Shown: piece after piece, positions 45,043 through 56,358 of the stretch | How positions within the stretch are numbered: the first letter of the stretch is position 1 | Layout: each line of letters begins with the position of its first letter | NCBI GenBank assembly: GCA_025094145.1 | Contig: JALLLS010000092.1 | Span: 61,491 to 125,490, forward strand | DNA length: 64,000 bases | DNA from: Spinellus fusiger | Lineage: Eukaryota; Mucoromycota; Mucoromycetes; Mucorales; Phycomycetaceae | Reading direction: 5' to 3' | Program-made: the position numbers and the translations under genes | The notes under the pieces: generated by a model | What the model was told of the DNA's origin: nothing | Seen by the model: only the letters and a program-made list of their open reading frames with translations | The model's database searches: none

Positions 45043-46244
45043 CAATCACACTCAATTAAATTGAATACTTTTGAAAATAAATATCAGTAAATAGGTTAGA
45101 TATGTTCAACATTAAATAAAACACTATACATTTAATATAGAAGCTTCAAACTTAAGCATACCAAAGCTTAATATATTTAATGATAGAAAATAAAACAATA
45201 CAGTTAGTATTATGCATGGCCTCCTTTGGCATCAATAACAGCCTGTCATCTATTTGTCATACTCTGAACTCATCGTTGTTTAAGTTCAACACCAACACTC
45301 TCCCACTCTCCTGCAGTTAGAGCCTTCAAACATTCAACATTGGTAATAGATACCCTTTTCTTTCTTCAATTTGTCTTTCCAAGGCATATCAAACATGTTC
45401 AATTGTGTTCAAGTATAGTATTTGTGTGGGCCAGTAATCAAAGTACTCTAATTTGATATGTCTCTTTCGACCATCTAGTATAGTCACCTGTATAACAGCT
45501 CCAAAGCATGATCCCACCACTACCACCACCAAACTTCGTTTTTGGAGGAATAGGATTAGGATAATAAAGTTCAACTTTTCTGATGACATGAGCACCACCA
45601 TCGTTCTCTTTCACCGTGTACCTGGACTCATCAGACCAGATGACATCTCTTTACTGATCACTCATCCAATTTATATTCTCTTTAGCTCAGAAAAGCTATT
45701 TCCCCTTGTGTTTTTCTGTTAAGGCCAGAGTGTGATCTACAGTAAAAAGATCCAAACCCTAACTGATGGCAGTAACTGTTAATGGTGTTTCCTCATACAC
45801 CCACCTCAAACTTCAACATTTCCAATTTCAGCTGATTCTATGAGGCAAATGGACCCTTTCTAATAACATTTTCCAGGTGTCTGAGGTTCCTTTCACTGGC
45901 TTTTTATTATTATTATTTATAATAGGTTTTCCATGACTCTTTAAACACAATGGTGACCCATGTTCTTTGACGCTTCTGATGCTATTTTGAACTGTGGGCT
46001 TTTTCATCTCAACTACACTCACAATGACAGTCAATTTTAATCCAGTCTTCAACAGGTAACCAATGCCCTATAGCTTTTTATTTTCTGATTTATCATATTC
46101 TCCAAGAGTGTGAGTTTCTGAAAATGTGTCTGACATGTTGTGGTGGTTTAACACTATTTAGAAAGAAAAAGAGTTTTATGCAAAAAAAAAGTTTTTTTTT
46201 AAATTAAAACTTAGGCAAGTATTGGATTCAATTGTGAGTGACTG
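45043..46244 (-). mobile_element. Tc1-type transposon, degenerate
   Basis: Ends CA(A/G)TCAC(A/T)C(T/A)CAATT, inverted at the right (CAGTCACTCACAATTGAATC), with TA on both sides (45041-45042, 46245-46246). The minus strand carries a decayed transposase: VIWSDESRYTV (catalytic Asp kept), KTKFGGGSGGIMLW, and TLTNYCHQLGF-like pieces. 1202 bp. A deleted relative is at 9300-9990. Confidence 0.75.
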
Positions 46245-46299
46245 TATAATATTGTATCAGATGATGTGATAAAGGTAAATAATCGACTAGAAAATCAAT

Positions 46300-46975
46300 T
46301 TAATATTGTTGTAGATGTAAAGGTTATTCTTCTCCTGAAACACACATAAGACAAGGGAGAGAAATCCATCTTTGAATTTACTGAGAAGTTATTATTGTAT
46401 AACTTGGATCTTTGTAGCATAGACAAAAATATGTATAAAAGTAGACCTAAAATTCATAAAATGAGTCTTTGAGAAATCTATCCTTTTTAATTCAAATAAG
46501 ACACACTTGTTTTTCTTTTTCTTTTTTCTTTTGGGTTTTCCAACACTATAAACCATATTATACCTTTGGTATTTGATATTCATATAGAAAAAGGTTTTTT
46601 CTAGTCTTCTCACAATTTATATTAGATAAACAAAATAATAAATTATTACAATTTGCATACAATGCAAGGTGGCTTTGTAATTAACAACTATTCACCAGCT
46701 AATATATAAAAATAGAAAGAAAGAAAAAGTAAGAAAAATGGTTGATTACTCTACTAATGTAATATACTACAGACTCTTAATGATGAACAAAAAACAGTAA
46801 AGCATTCATATTGCTGTAAATGTGAAATTCTTCTCTCTCTTGAATCACACGCAGAGAAAGGGAAGAAAAAGCATCCTTGAGTTTACCAATAGCATCGTGC
46901 CGTATAACATAGATCCTTTTAGTATAGAAACATAGGTATACAATGGCTTGCGTAAATCTTAGGTATATTTCAGAT
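46300..46975 (-). pseudogene. Two decayed copies of one unidentified coding repeat
   Basis: On the minus strand, 46777-46975 gives IVYLCFYTKRIYVIRHDAIG then LKDAFSSLSLRVIQEREEFH. 46320-46440 gives FIHIFVYATKIQVIQ, stops, then KFKDGFLSLVLCVFQEKNNL, an alignable version. DNA at 46460-46520 is also related to the dispersed repeat at 3045-3090. Function unknown. Confidence 0.45.
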
Positions 46976-46999
46976 CTGTACCGTAGTTTCACCCTTAAA

Positions 47000-47601
47000 G
47001 ATAGATTTTGTTAACTATTTTTCATTTATTGCTTCTTCTTTTTCTTTCTCTCCTAATATTTACTTTATCTAACAATTTTAAACAAACCATAAGACCTCTT
47101 GGAAATAATAATATTAACGACTTCACTTGTCTCGTTTCTCACAAGACCACTGTAATTGGTACCACCCATGTTGTCATTTCTACTAGGTTTGGAGTTAGTA
47201 TACAGTCCATTTCCAGTATTGTAAAAAAGATACAAAGAAACTGGATGCTTCAAGACCAAAAGAAGCACTGAGTGTAATTCTATTCTTATTTAGAGGGACG
47301 AGAGAGAGACTGCATGAAAAGTGAAGAGGGATTTATTCCAAACAATGAATCATCGTCAAAAGTAGATGGCCACTCAAGTGTGCATGAACACATTCAGAAG
47401 AAAAAAAACAATGAAGAAACTTGGCCTGTCTTCTTGCAGGGTGGCTAAGAAACATTCTCTCACTAACAAACACAAAAAATTGAAACCTGATTGAGCTAGG
47501 AGTCCTCTTCACTTTGACTGAGGATGAGTGGAGGACCGTCATCTGGTCTGATGAGTTTAATTACCAGTTGAGGAGAACTGACAATTGTACAAGAGTGATA
47601 C

Positions 47602-47635
<34 letters not shown>

Positions 47636-48045
47636 CTTTCCCAAAAGATATTAAGCCAAAGAAAAAGATTGGTGGCGGCGGCATGATAGTAGTGGAAGAT
47701 TGGTACCTGTGAAGGGTAGTATAGATAGAAAAAGATACATTGAGATATTTTTTTTTATAAAAAAAAAAAAAGGTTTAATGTTCCGATCTGACTCACTTTA
47801 TCGAATTCAGAAACAATGCCAGTGGCTATAAGAGCAAAGAGCCCAAGAAACATAAGGCTGTCATGAATGCAAATAGTAGAAACATCCAATAGTGAGGGAT
47901 TTTTACCTAATAAACTTTCATTTATTATTCTATTGACCTTTTTTATATCTATTTCATCCAATTTCGAAGTCTCTATTATATGTTAAATGTATATTCTTAT
48001 GACAAAGAAGTATTTTCTATTACAGAAACATATCGGAATTTAAAA
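47000..48045 (+). pseudogene. Old copy of the 4341-5713 Tc1 family
   Basis: Follows the younger copies in order: CATAAGACCTCTTGGAAATA, the helix-turn-helix (TRFGVSIQSISSIVKK), a region with SHTIKTEV-like decay, TCATCTGGTCTGATGAGTTT (WSDEF, catalytic Asp kept), GGTACCTGTGAAGGGTAGTA, and the 3' flank AATAAACTTTCATTTATTATTC. The DNA between the WSDE motif and the 3' end is largely deleted and simple-repeat-rich (GAAA)n. Ends not identifiable. Confidence 0.7.
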
Positions 48046-48729
48046 ACATACCTAAGATTCTGAATTTCTACTGTAATATTACTATTCTAGGAAGTAACTT
48101 CACGACAACTGTCAGAACCACTTACCATAAATAAAAATACTCATAATCCCGTCGACAAAAACACAGATTACCCAAAAAGGATCACACTGTAGAAGAAGAG
48201 ACATAAGTAAGATTTAGTATAATCATAGGCAGTGATATATATAAGAGGAATTTAAAATGAGAGAGAGAGCCTACGGACATAAAGACCACATATAAAATAA
48301 AAGAGAATTGGGAGATATAATTAACAAGATAATTTTTCTGCTAAATCAGAAAGAGTAATACCGGAAACTGAAAAGTGTTTACAAACAATAGTGAAAGAAG
48401 ACCAGAAGAGTATAGCCTACAGTGTTAGAGATGGAAAAAAAAAGATGGTGATTGAATAGAAATTATGAGAAAGAAAAGAAATTTCTGTATTTTTCCAATA
48501 TTTAGAATGAGTTTGTGCTCTACAATAAGATTCAGACTATACAAAGAAAGATGGTTGTTTATTAGAGAAGTCTATGGTTCGCTATACTCACACAATATAT
48601 TCTATTATGGACTTTAAGATGTCTCATGGATAGCCAAGTCAACTGGTTGACATTATTGTCTATTATTACAGTAGTTCTATAGGATGATGCTTTGGGAAGG
48701 GGGTTTTCATAGTCATTGATGGTAAATAA
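48046..48729. other. AT-rich spacer, no gene seen
   Basis: No supported gene or repeat end. Confidence 0.45.
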
Positions 48730-49127
48730 AGTGACTGACAAAAAGAAGTCGGGTCGTTTAAAAGACAATTCCTTTTATGTATTCTGAACTTAATATCTTT
48801 ATCACTAAATGAGTTCCTAGGATATGTATGTAAAACTTCAATACATAAAGAGACGAGTGTTGATACCACAAAGAATGTTTTATTTCAAGGTTACATAGTA
48901 ACCACTGTGGTAATCCTTGGCATTAATGATAGCCTGGCATCTCCGCCCCAGGATGGCATTGAGGTTGTCTGTCGCTTTCTTTGATGTTCTACTTTATTCC
49001 ATTATCTGGTACAAAATAGATGAATTAATGTCAATACAGTTCTATTCTTTATACATATTAGGGGTTTTTATTAAAGAGATTCATATATTTGGACAGCATA
49101 TACATTATAAGAGAAGCACTATTATAA
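48730..49127 (+). repeat. 398-bp direct repeat, copy 1 (partner 55325-55722)
   Basis: Matches 55325-55722 at a constant offset of 6595 with no difference found. It begins AGTGACTGACAAAAAGAAGT, close to the end of the 30829-32146 element. It contains a relic of that element's transposase 3' end (ATCCTTGGCATTAATGATAG, TGGCATCTCCGCCCCAGGAT). Confidence 0.85.
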
Positions 49128-49145
49128 GAAGAAGAAAACAGTGTA

Positions 49146-49370
49146 CAGTTCAAAGTATTTTTTATTTGTGGGTGTTGATTGCTATTCGCGCATTGGGCAT
49201 GTTAGCCACCCTATGAGAACTTTTGAAAAAATAGAATAAACATTAAAACACTTCAAATACGAAAGTGAAAAAAAGAATGCAAATGAATGGGAAACAGAAG
49301 GACCGAGAAATACAAAACCTCAGATGAGGGAAAAATGATGAAAAATGAGAATTATGAATAGACATCCAAA
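49146..49370 (+). mobile_element. Left-end fragment of the 4102-7250 element family
   Basis: After a TA at 49144-49145, CAGTTCAAAGTATTTTTTAT and the following ~220 bp match the left terminal repeat at 4102-4330 with moderate divergence. Beyond 49370 the interior differs from that element. A more GC-rich, formerly coding-like stretch follows (49370-49630: HQKDNRHPVAIRNP, ASVAAGVFALYGGVGV), interrupted by stops. Confidence 0.7.
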
Positions 49371-49633
49371 AGGCCATAAAGTCAGCAAGGAAACCAGGAC
49401 ACCAAAAAGATAACCGTCATCCTGTGGCGATTCGAAATCCAACGAGGGATACTTAGAGCAACTCGGACAATCCTGAGGACACAAATACAGCAACTACACT
49501 AGCAGCTTCTGGCTTTGCTAAACGGGTTAAGAATGGGTGGTAGAGGAGATATCGAAGGAGAAGTGAGGATACAGCGTCTGTTGCTGCAGGAGTCTTTGCA
49601 CTCTATGGCGGCGTTGGCGTTGAAAACAGTGTA

Positions 49634-51392
49634 CAGTGCGTACGGTATCAACTGGCGGATATTAAAATTAAATATTCATAATAATAAAAATCAATGGGCG
49701 TGTCAAAGAAGATCCAATCAGTGTCTATAGAAATCCCAATCAGTAGATTTCTGAAATCCAAACAACAGAGTTTAATTGCCAAAGGCGTTTTTTTTTCTGG
49801 TGTATGAATAGATATGAAATGAGCAATGTATACACATTCATAATAGAAAAAGATTAAAGTAGAATAACTAAAGAAAACATTGATAGAGCCATGAATCAAA
49901 TCGATATAATTTTCTTAACATTCTACATGAGAAGAATATACTAGTATAGTTATATTTACTATACTACTTTATATTAATCACATTATCTTATTGACTTTAC
50001 ATAAATTCTGTGTTATAATTTCACTAATATGCCTTGAGATACTTATTATGTTTGGACATTTCTTCCTTTTTTCAACACAAAAGAGTTTCTTTCTTTCTTT
50101 TTTTGATAAAGGGGAACAGTTTGATCTTTTTTTTAAAAAAAAAAAACTTGATCAATTTAACTGATTATGAGGATTTTTAGTCTGTTCCTATTGAGCTAAA
50201 TCCTGAAGATTTAAACTTAGACAATAGAGTGGCATTTGTAACTTTGAAGGTAGACATATTTTTAGCTGACAATGTGTGCAAAGAAGATTAAAATCCATCC
50301 CGATTGAAATATCTATGAGAAACAAATAAGGATAATTATGCTGAAATTTAACTTATGGAGAAATAAAACTGCACACCACCCAGTTTCTGACAAGAGACAG
50401 TATACAACAACTAACAAAGCTACTGATAACTTGACCAAGGCATTTGAAAAGATCTATTAAAGTATGTCCACAGTCAAGAGCCTTATTGTACATACGTGTA
50501 ACCTTACAATAAAAAATTAGATCACAATCATGTAGCTCGAAATGATGAAAAATGTATTAGTTTGATATATAATTGAGTTATAAAATAGGATGAAACAGAT
50601 ATAGACTACCTAAAAAACTAAGTTTCTATTGATAAATATGCTATTGATATTATGAGACTCACTTATCGATTTGTCCATAGTATATCTACTGTAACGGTGA
50701 TTCCAAACAAAGTTAAATAACATACTATTTTGGGTTAGTATCGATAACACGTGTCGTTAATGTAAATGTTAAAGTTCCCCAAATGAACAGAAGATTCAGA
50801 ACTGTCGGTGATCGTAAGAGAAAGGCAGCAAATGCTAAAAAAGGGAAAAAAAGGGACTATTACCGGACATAATCTCGTTTTTTGACTGTGACGCTAGATC
50901 TACTAGACAAATATTCTAAATTGAGAGATTTTAATACTGTTATGGATAATGTATCTATAACATACTCATGACAAGATTGATGACTCAATTACTATTAGAG
51001 GTTATAGATGTGTATAACTTCATTAATCACCTCAACTGAATCCTATTAAAAAATTCTGGTCTTATGAAAAACAGTTAATCGTAGTATATTCAGTGATAAA
51101 GACTTACCTACAATGATTGCCAAGGTGCAGCAGTACTCCTGAGTATAAATTAAAAGATCAATTGAAAATTCTGTTAATTCCTTTTCAAAGTGTAAAAATG
51201 AACAACCACTGTAATTATGGTAAGGAAAATAAAAATCTTAGTGTCAATAGACCACAAAATGCTACTGTTTGGATTTCTGAAATCCTCTCATTGGATTCTT
51301 CATAGACGCTGATTGGATTATTTTATTACTAAATCTGGTTTTTTAAATCCGCTGATTGGATTCTGAAATCCTTTATTTGGCATTGTACGCAC
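49634..51392 (+). mobile_element. Degenerate DNA transposon with long repeat-rich ends
   Basis: The ends are related in inverted orientation over roughly 130-150 bp: left GTGCGTAC ... GATCCAATCAGTGTCTAT ... GATTTCTGAAATCCAAACA; right (reversed) GTGCGTACAATGCC ... AATCCAATCAGCGTCTAT ... GATTTCAGAAATCCAAACA. TA flanks the right end (51393-51394) and is near the left (49632-49633). The interior (50160-51170) holds a heavily decayed plus-strand transposase: TDIDYLKN, SIDKYAID, GYRCV, SPQLNPIKKFWS, the same layout as the 29387-30815 transposase. Confidence 0.6.
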
Positions 51393-51394
51393 TA

Positions 51395-52400
51395 CAATGA
51401 TCTTGAATGTTAGAAATTCTAATTGACAAAATCTAATATATTGAAGCTATGCTTAAACTCAAATAACAAAAATTTAACAATATAAATAAAGATTATAGGC
51501 ATTTATATAAAAACCTGGAGGTTTATTTAATAAATATTGAGATGTTATGGATAATACCAATTTTTTGAATATTGATAAGCAATATAACCATACCAAATTA
51601 GATAGCTTTGTCAATGAGGGAATATTTCTATCTTTAACCTGAAATATCTTAACAATCATGCAATCTGGGTTAAAGTAATTGATGTGTCCACACTACTAAC
51701 CCTTATATAAGAAGATGGGTATATAAAAGTAGCTTTATATAGTAAAAATAACCTCGGATCTCTTGTGTAATCACCAGACCATAAATAAACGTACAGATTT
51801 ATATTAATTTAAATATTGTGATATATTCCAATCTTTAGACATCATTTAATCTATAAAACTTTATTAGTCTTGAAAAAATTAGCAAATAAATAATCAAGAT
51901 ATAGCTTATAAACATTTATAGATTTTAAATCTATAGGGATTGATAATGTGGCAGTAGTATTTATTATTAATAGATTTATATATTTGAAATGAACCAATCG
52001 TTTATAAAAACATAATACATCGTATAAAGCTTTCTTTAAATTTCATATCATAAGCAAACTTGAAAATTTAGTGCGCAAAATAAATAAGTCTAGTACGTAG
52101 AATAAAAATGAGGGAGCGCAGAATAAAAATAAGGGAACGCAGAATAAAAATAAGGGAACGCAAATCATTTGAAAAAACCAATAATTGCACAGCTTATTGT
52201 AGCATAAGTAGATTACAGTAACTATTCAAATGTAAACAGAATTAGTCAAATGATCATTTATTATAAGATCCGTTATCTGGTATTACAATGATAGAAGACT
52301 TTCTACATAAACATCATAGAACAGATATATATCAAATTGTAAAGACTTGTGATGTAAAGACGTAGGATGACTGATCTATCTCCTAACTTTGATCAATTAT
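51395..52400. other. AT-rich spacer, no gene seen
   Basis: Contains three copies of a 23-bp unit (GGGAACGCAGAATAAAAATAA type) at about 52095-52160. No coding potential. Confidence 0.45.
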
Positions 52401-52650
52401 ATCTACCAATAACATTGTGCTGTATGATATTTCTATTTATTTTTTATTTTAATCTTTGAACAGATAATCCAAAGTAATAAGCTTAGGGAAAGAGTAACGA
52501 AGAGATTTATAGAAGTCTTATTGTGCTCAATGCACAGACAAATAAGTACTGAAAATGTATTAGAGAATAACTGTAATACATAAACTCGAATCATGGGGTT
52601 TGTACGCATAAATAACGGGACTACAAGTCTTAATACTATACACTCAGAAA

Positions 52651-52662
52651 ATAGTATAAAAG
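52651..52662 (+). promoter_or_regulatory. TATA box of the 52727 secreted repeat-peptide gene
   Basis: ATAGTATAAAAG about 70 bp before the ATG, equivalent in sequence and spacing to 33531-33540. Further upstream, about 52485-52560 matches the flank of the 24207 locus in reverse. Confidence 0.6.
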
Positions 52663-52726
52663 CCTGTCAATAATATAATTTTATTTCAATATTATAACAG
52701 CTTATCTTTTAATCATCTAAACCATT

Positions 52727-53548
52727 ATGTTGAAATCAGTCTTGGTCTCTATTATTCTCGCGGTCTCTATTGTTTCTGCATCTGTAGATCCATCTTCACC
52801 AGATCTTGCACCTCTCCCATACCCTCACCCAAACCCTGGTCACACACCTCTTCCAGCTCTTGCACCTCTCCCATACCCTCACCCAAACCCTGGTCACACA
52901 CCTCTTCCAGGTCTCGCACCTCTCCCATACCCTCGCCCTGACCCCCGTGCTGTTGGTGGTAAGCCTGTTGAGGCTTTCCGTCGTCTTCCTCCTGGCCCTG
53001 ACCCCCGCGCTGTTGGTGGCAAGCCTGTTGAGGCTTTCCGTCCCCTTCCTCCTGGCCCTGACCCCCGCGCTGTTGGTGGTAAGCCTGTTGAGGCTTTCCG
53101 TCGTCTTCCTCCTGGCCCTGACCCCCGCGCTGTTGGTGGCAAGCCTGTTGAGGCTTTCCGTCCCCTTCCTCCTGGCCCTGACCCCCGCGCTGTTGGTGGT
53201 AAGCCTGTTGAGGCTTTCCGTCGTCTTCCTCCTGGCCCTGACCCCCGCGCTGTTGGTGGCAAGCCTGTCGAGGCTTTCCGTCCCCTTCCTCCTGGCCCTG
53301 ACCCCCGCGCTGTTGGTGGTAAGCCTGTTGAGGCTTTCCGTCGTCTTCCTCCTGGCCCTGACCCCCGCGCTGTTGGTGGCAAGCCTGTCGAGGCTTTCCG
53401 TCCCCTTCCTCCTGGCCCTGACCCCCGCGCTGTTGGTGGCAAGCCTGTCGAGGCTTTCCGTCCCCTTCCTCCTGGCCCTGACCCCCGTACTGTTGGTACC
53501 AGCCGCCGCCGCCGTTCTAACAACAGCCCTATTGCTTTGTCTATCTAA
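52727..53548 (+). CDS. Secreted repeat-peptide precursor with dibasic sites
   Basis: A 273-residue frame. Residues 1-18 (MLKSVLVSIILAVSIVSA) are a signal peptide. Two to three copies of APLPYPHPNPGHTPLP follow (about 26-70). Then come nine units of 20 residues, PDPRAVGGKPVEAFRRLPPG. The two residues after F alternate RR, RP, RR, RP, RR, RP, RR, RP, RP, so the true period is 40 residues with one RR each. The tail is TSRRRRSNNSPIALSI. Kexin cuts after RR or KR but not before Pro, so cleavage at FRR-L would release about 40-residue proline-rich peptides. That is inference; no experimental support is visible. The units are nearly identical at the DNA level (60 bp), which points to recent homogenisation. 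No cysteines. Regulation is likely shared with its paralogues at 33605 and 24207. Confidence 0.8.
   Translation: MLKSVLVSIILAVSIVSASVDPSSPDLAPLPYPHPNPGHTPLPALAPLPYPHPNPGHTPLPGLAPLPYPRPDPRAVGGKPVEAFRRLPPGPDPRAVGGKPVEAFRPLPPGPDPRAVGGKPVEAFRRLPPGPDPRAVGGKPVEAFRPLPPGPDPRAVGGKPVEAFRRLPPGPDPRAVGGKPVEAFRPLPPGPDPRAVGGKPVEAFRRLPPGPDPRAVGGKPVEAFRPLPPGPDPRAVGGKPVEAFRPLPPGPDPRTVGTSRRRRSNNSPIALSI
52947..53490 (+). repeat. 60-bp coding tandem repeat (120-bp higher-order unit)
   Basis: Nine 60-bp units starting CCTGACCCCCG(C/T)GCTGTTGG. Odd and even units differ at the same sites (GGT/GGC, CGTCGT/CGTCCC), giving a 120-bp higher-order period. GC-rich island in AT-rich DNA. Confidence 0.95.
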
Positions 53549-53814
53549 TTGTAAGATATTTTTTGCTTACTCACTCTATCATCTTACTAACTTTTTTTTT
53601 ATTAAAAAAAACAGTACTAAATAACTCGATCTATCTTAAGAAACCATCCAAAAAAGCCATATATAAACACATGAAAAGAGTATACAGGTGTACTCTAATT
53701 CCTATTGCGTCTTAACAAATAAATATACAAAAAATACAATTATATATTTCTAAAACAAAGATATCTTTTTATTATATTTACATATGTTTTTGATTTTACA
53801 AGTGACGAGTATTT

Positions 53815-54370
53815 GTTTTTAAATTTTAATTTCAAAGAAGTATTCAGCATTATTTCTTATTAAAATTCTTATCTTGTTTCCTTCTCTTAATCTCTCCTGT
53901 TGGACAATCATTATTATTTAATGTTTAGTGTCAGATGGCAATATAACATTATTAAAAAAACACTTTGAGCTTCTGAATAATATCGAGAACAGTCTATATA
54001 GATATTGAGTCTTTTTGTTATTCATCAGAACAGGTGTTGGTATGTCTTGTGTTAAGGTGAGGTAAGTAGAGTGAATGGAGTCAATACATTAAGAAAAAAT
54101 AATACCATAACAAGAGTTAGTAATCTTTAGATAACATACAAATGACAACAGGAAAAGATGACAATAACAATAATACGCCAAGTGAAAGGTAGGTGTGATC
54201 TTTGAATTCAACAAGATAGTAAGCACAGGGGCTAGAAATTATCAAATTATCAAATAATCCAAAAGTTCTAATTAAGATATAGAAGTTTTTTGTTGGTTAT
54301 GTAGAGTGCAATGACATTTCATTGAATAGAAGTATACGCATAAGCATCATTGATTCTTATCACCTCTTCT
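53815..54370 (+). repeat. Inverted segmental duplication, copy B (partner 23285-23850)
   Basis: Reverse complement of 23285-23850 with scattered differences, lying downstream of the 52727 gene just as copy A lies downstream of the 24207 relic. Confidence 0.8.
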
Positions 54371-54584
54371 TTTTACTTTGTATATTTTTTCTATGATTTT
54401 ACTTGCACGTTCATTAAAATGTCTGAGATGAACCATAAGAGCATCAGTGCCTAGACCTTGTTTATTATTATCATCTAAGAGTCAGACATAGAATAGCAAT
54501 AACTCTAATACCAGTATTATCAAAATTAATATATTTATAAAACTCTTTCAGAAAAGTTTCGTCTTTGATCTTAGGTATCAAAGG

Positions 54585-55225
54585 GAATCCGGACAGTTAA
54601 ACGTGTAGTAGAACTCTGATGTTTATTCATTCAATTCAATACTTCTTTTATACTATTTTCTATGTGCTAATTCTGCCAACTATAATATAATTATTGCATC
54701 TTAAAGACGAGCTATCTTTTAGTCTGCTTGATTTCTTCTGCTCACCTTTCTTCCTTTAGTTGGCTTCTTCACTAGAGATGCCACTATCCATAAAAGGAAA
54801 GTGACATCACGACAAAAGAGATAGAGAATATCTATCAGAACAGTAAATAATTTACTTGACCAATAAAAGGTTATTGATATTGCAACATTGAGGAAAAGCC
54901 TATACTATACCCAATGACAGGACTTTAATGAATTGATATACCTATTTATGAGGAGCCTATTTTTCTTTCTTTTCCATATAATGTCATAGATATTTTTACC
55001 ATAATTGGAAAGACTACTCTTTTGGGAATTATAACTCATTTATTACTAAACTGATAAAGGGACGCTACCGAATATTAATAGATGTCGATAATTCATAGTA
55101 TTTCGACAGCATATTAAGAATACAAAAAAAAGTATTTCGATAGCATACCACCAAAGCTAGATCCATTAGAAAAAGTATAAAAGACGTATTCATTCAAATC
55201 AATAAACAAAAGAGTTCAACTAAAA
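54585..55225. repeat. Dispersed repeat related to 28425-28600
   Basis: 54585-54660 (CAGTTAAACGTGTAGTAGAA, CTCTGATGTTTATTCATTCA) matches 28430-28500. 55070-55150 (TATTTCGATAGCATACC and its inverted partner) matches the GTTATTGAATACT/AGTATTCGATAGC pair at 28525-28575. 55165-55225 is an inverted version of the first block, so this looks like an element with inverted ends. No coding capacity. Confidence 0.45.
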
Positions 55226-55324
55226 GCCCTACTATTCTATATAATTTTGGCCTAAAAACCCAAAGACGACAATAAGATTACTTTTAATTAAATGTCTTTA
55301 TGCCAATATGGGACATTTATATAG

Positions 55325-55722
55325 AGTGACTGACAAAAAGAAGTCGGGTCGTTTAAAAGACAATTCCTTTTATGTATTCTGAACTTAATATCTTTATCAC
55401 TAAATGAGTTCCTAGGATATGTATGTAAAACTTCAATACATAAAGAGACGAGTGTTGATACCACAAAGAATGTTTTATTTCAAGGTTACATAGTAACCAC
55501 TGTGGTAATCCTTGGCATTAATGATAGCCTGGCATCTCCGCCCCAGGATGGCATTGAGGTTGTCTGTCGCTTTCTTTGATGTTCTACTTTATTCCATTAT
55601 CTGGTACAAAATAGATGAATTAATGTCAATACAGTTCTATTCTTTATACATATTAGGGGTTTTTATTAAAGAGATTCATATATTTGGACAGCATATACAT
55701 TATAAGAGAAGCACTATTATAA
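55325..55722 (+). repeat. 398-bp direct repeat, copy 2 (partner 48730-49127)
   Basis: See 48730-49127. The two copies are in the same orientation 6.6 kb apart. Confidence 0.85.
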
Positions 55723-55802
55723 AAAGAGATGATGCGTGCTATTTGTTGATACAAAAATGATACAGAACTTAAAAGACTATGATTCTTCTTATTGGCCACT
55801 CC

Positions 55803-56258
55803 ACCATCAGAACAGTCTACAAAAAGACACTTTATAAACTTGATCTTGCAGAGACCAAAGACTGTTCAGAAGAGAAAGAAGAGAAAGAAGAAAGTAAGGC
55901 AATTGAAGTACCTAAAGTCAGTGTAAGAATTGGTACCCAAAGTGAGTATATTATACACTATGTTGGAGGTGTTATAGATACACTCGATATGCATACAGTG
56001 TAGGGTTATTATCTTATTCTGGTGTGTACTCAACACAAGGCTACTACTGTTTCCTGGCTTGTTCTCTGTAAATGATCATCCGAGGGTTGTAGTAAAGACT
56101 GCACTAAGGACTACAGATGACTGCGACTGGATCAAGCCTTCTACTTCATTCTCCATTAGCTGCTATATATAAATATATAAATATATAAATACATAAATAC
56201 ATAAATATATAAAAGGACAGCGAAATGGTATAAATCTCTCTCTTATGAGATGCACAAA
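55803..56258 (-). repeat. Inverted duplication, copy B (partner 42968-43551)
   Basis: Matches 42968-43551 in reverse complement; the length difference lies in the TATATATTTA minisatellite. A plus frame through it (55779-56003) reads TVYKKTLYKLDLAETKDCSE and KVSVRIGTQSEYIIHYVG, but no start or function is clear. A GTGAGT donor-like site follows GTACCCAAA. Confidence 0.85.
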
Positions 56259-56358
56259 CCTGAAAATTGAATAAGTAAAAATAATAATCAGATGTACAAA
56301 TTGTTTGTAAAAATTCAATACTCTTTTTACTCTATAGAGCGATACCTCCCCTCTTTTA

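Noticed and set aside
52894..53523. Long minus-strand frame (209 codons, Arg/Gly/Thr-rich) and a second plus frame across the 52727 gene
   Set aside because: Both are by-products of the GC-rich 60-bp tandem repeat; only the frame with a signal peptide and upstream TATA box is credible.
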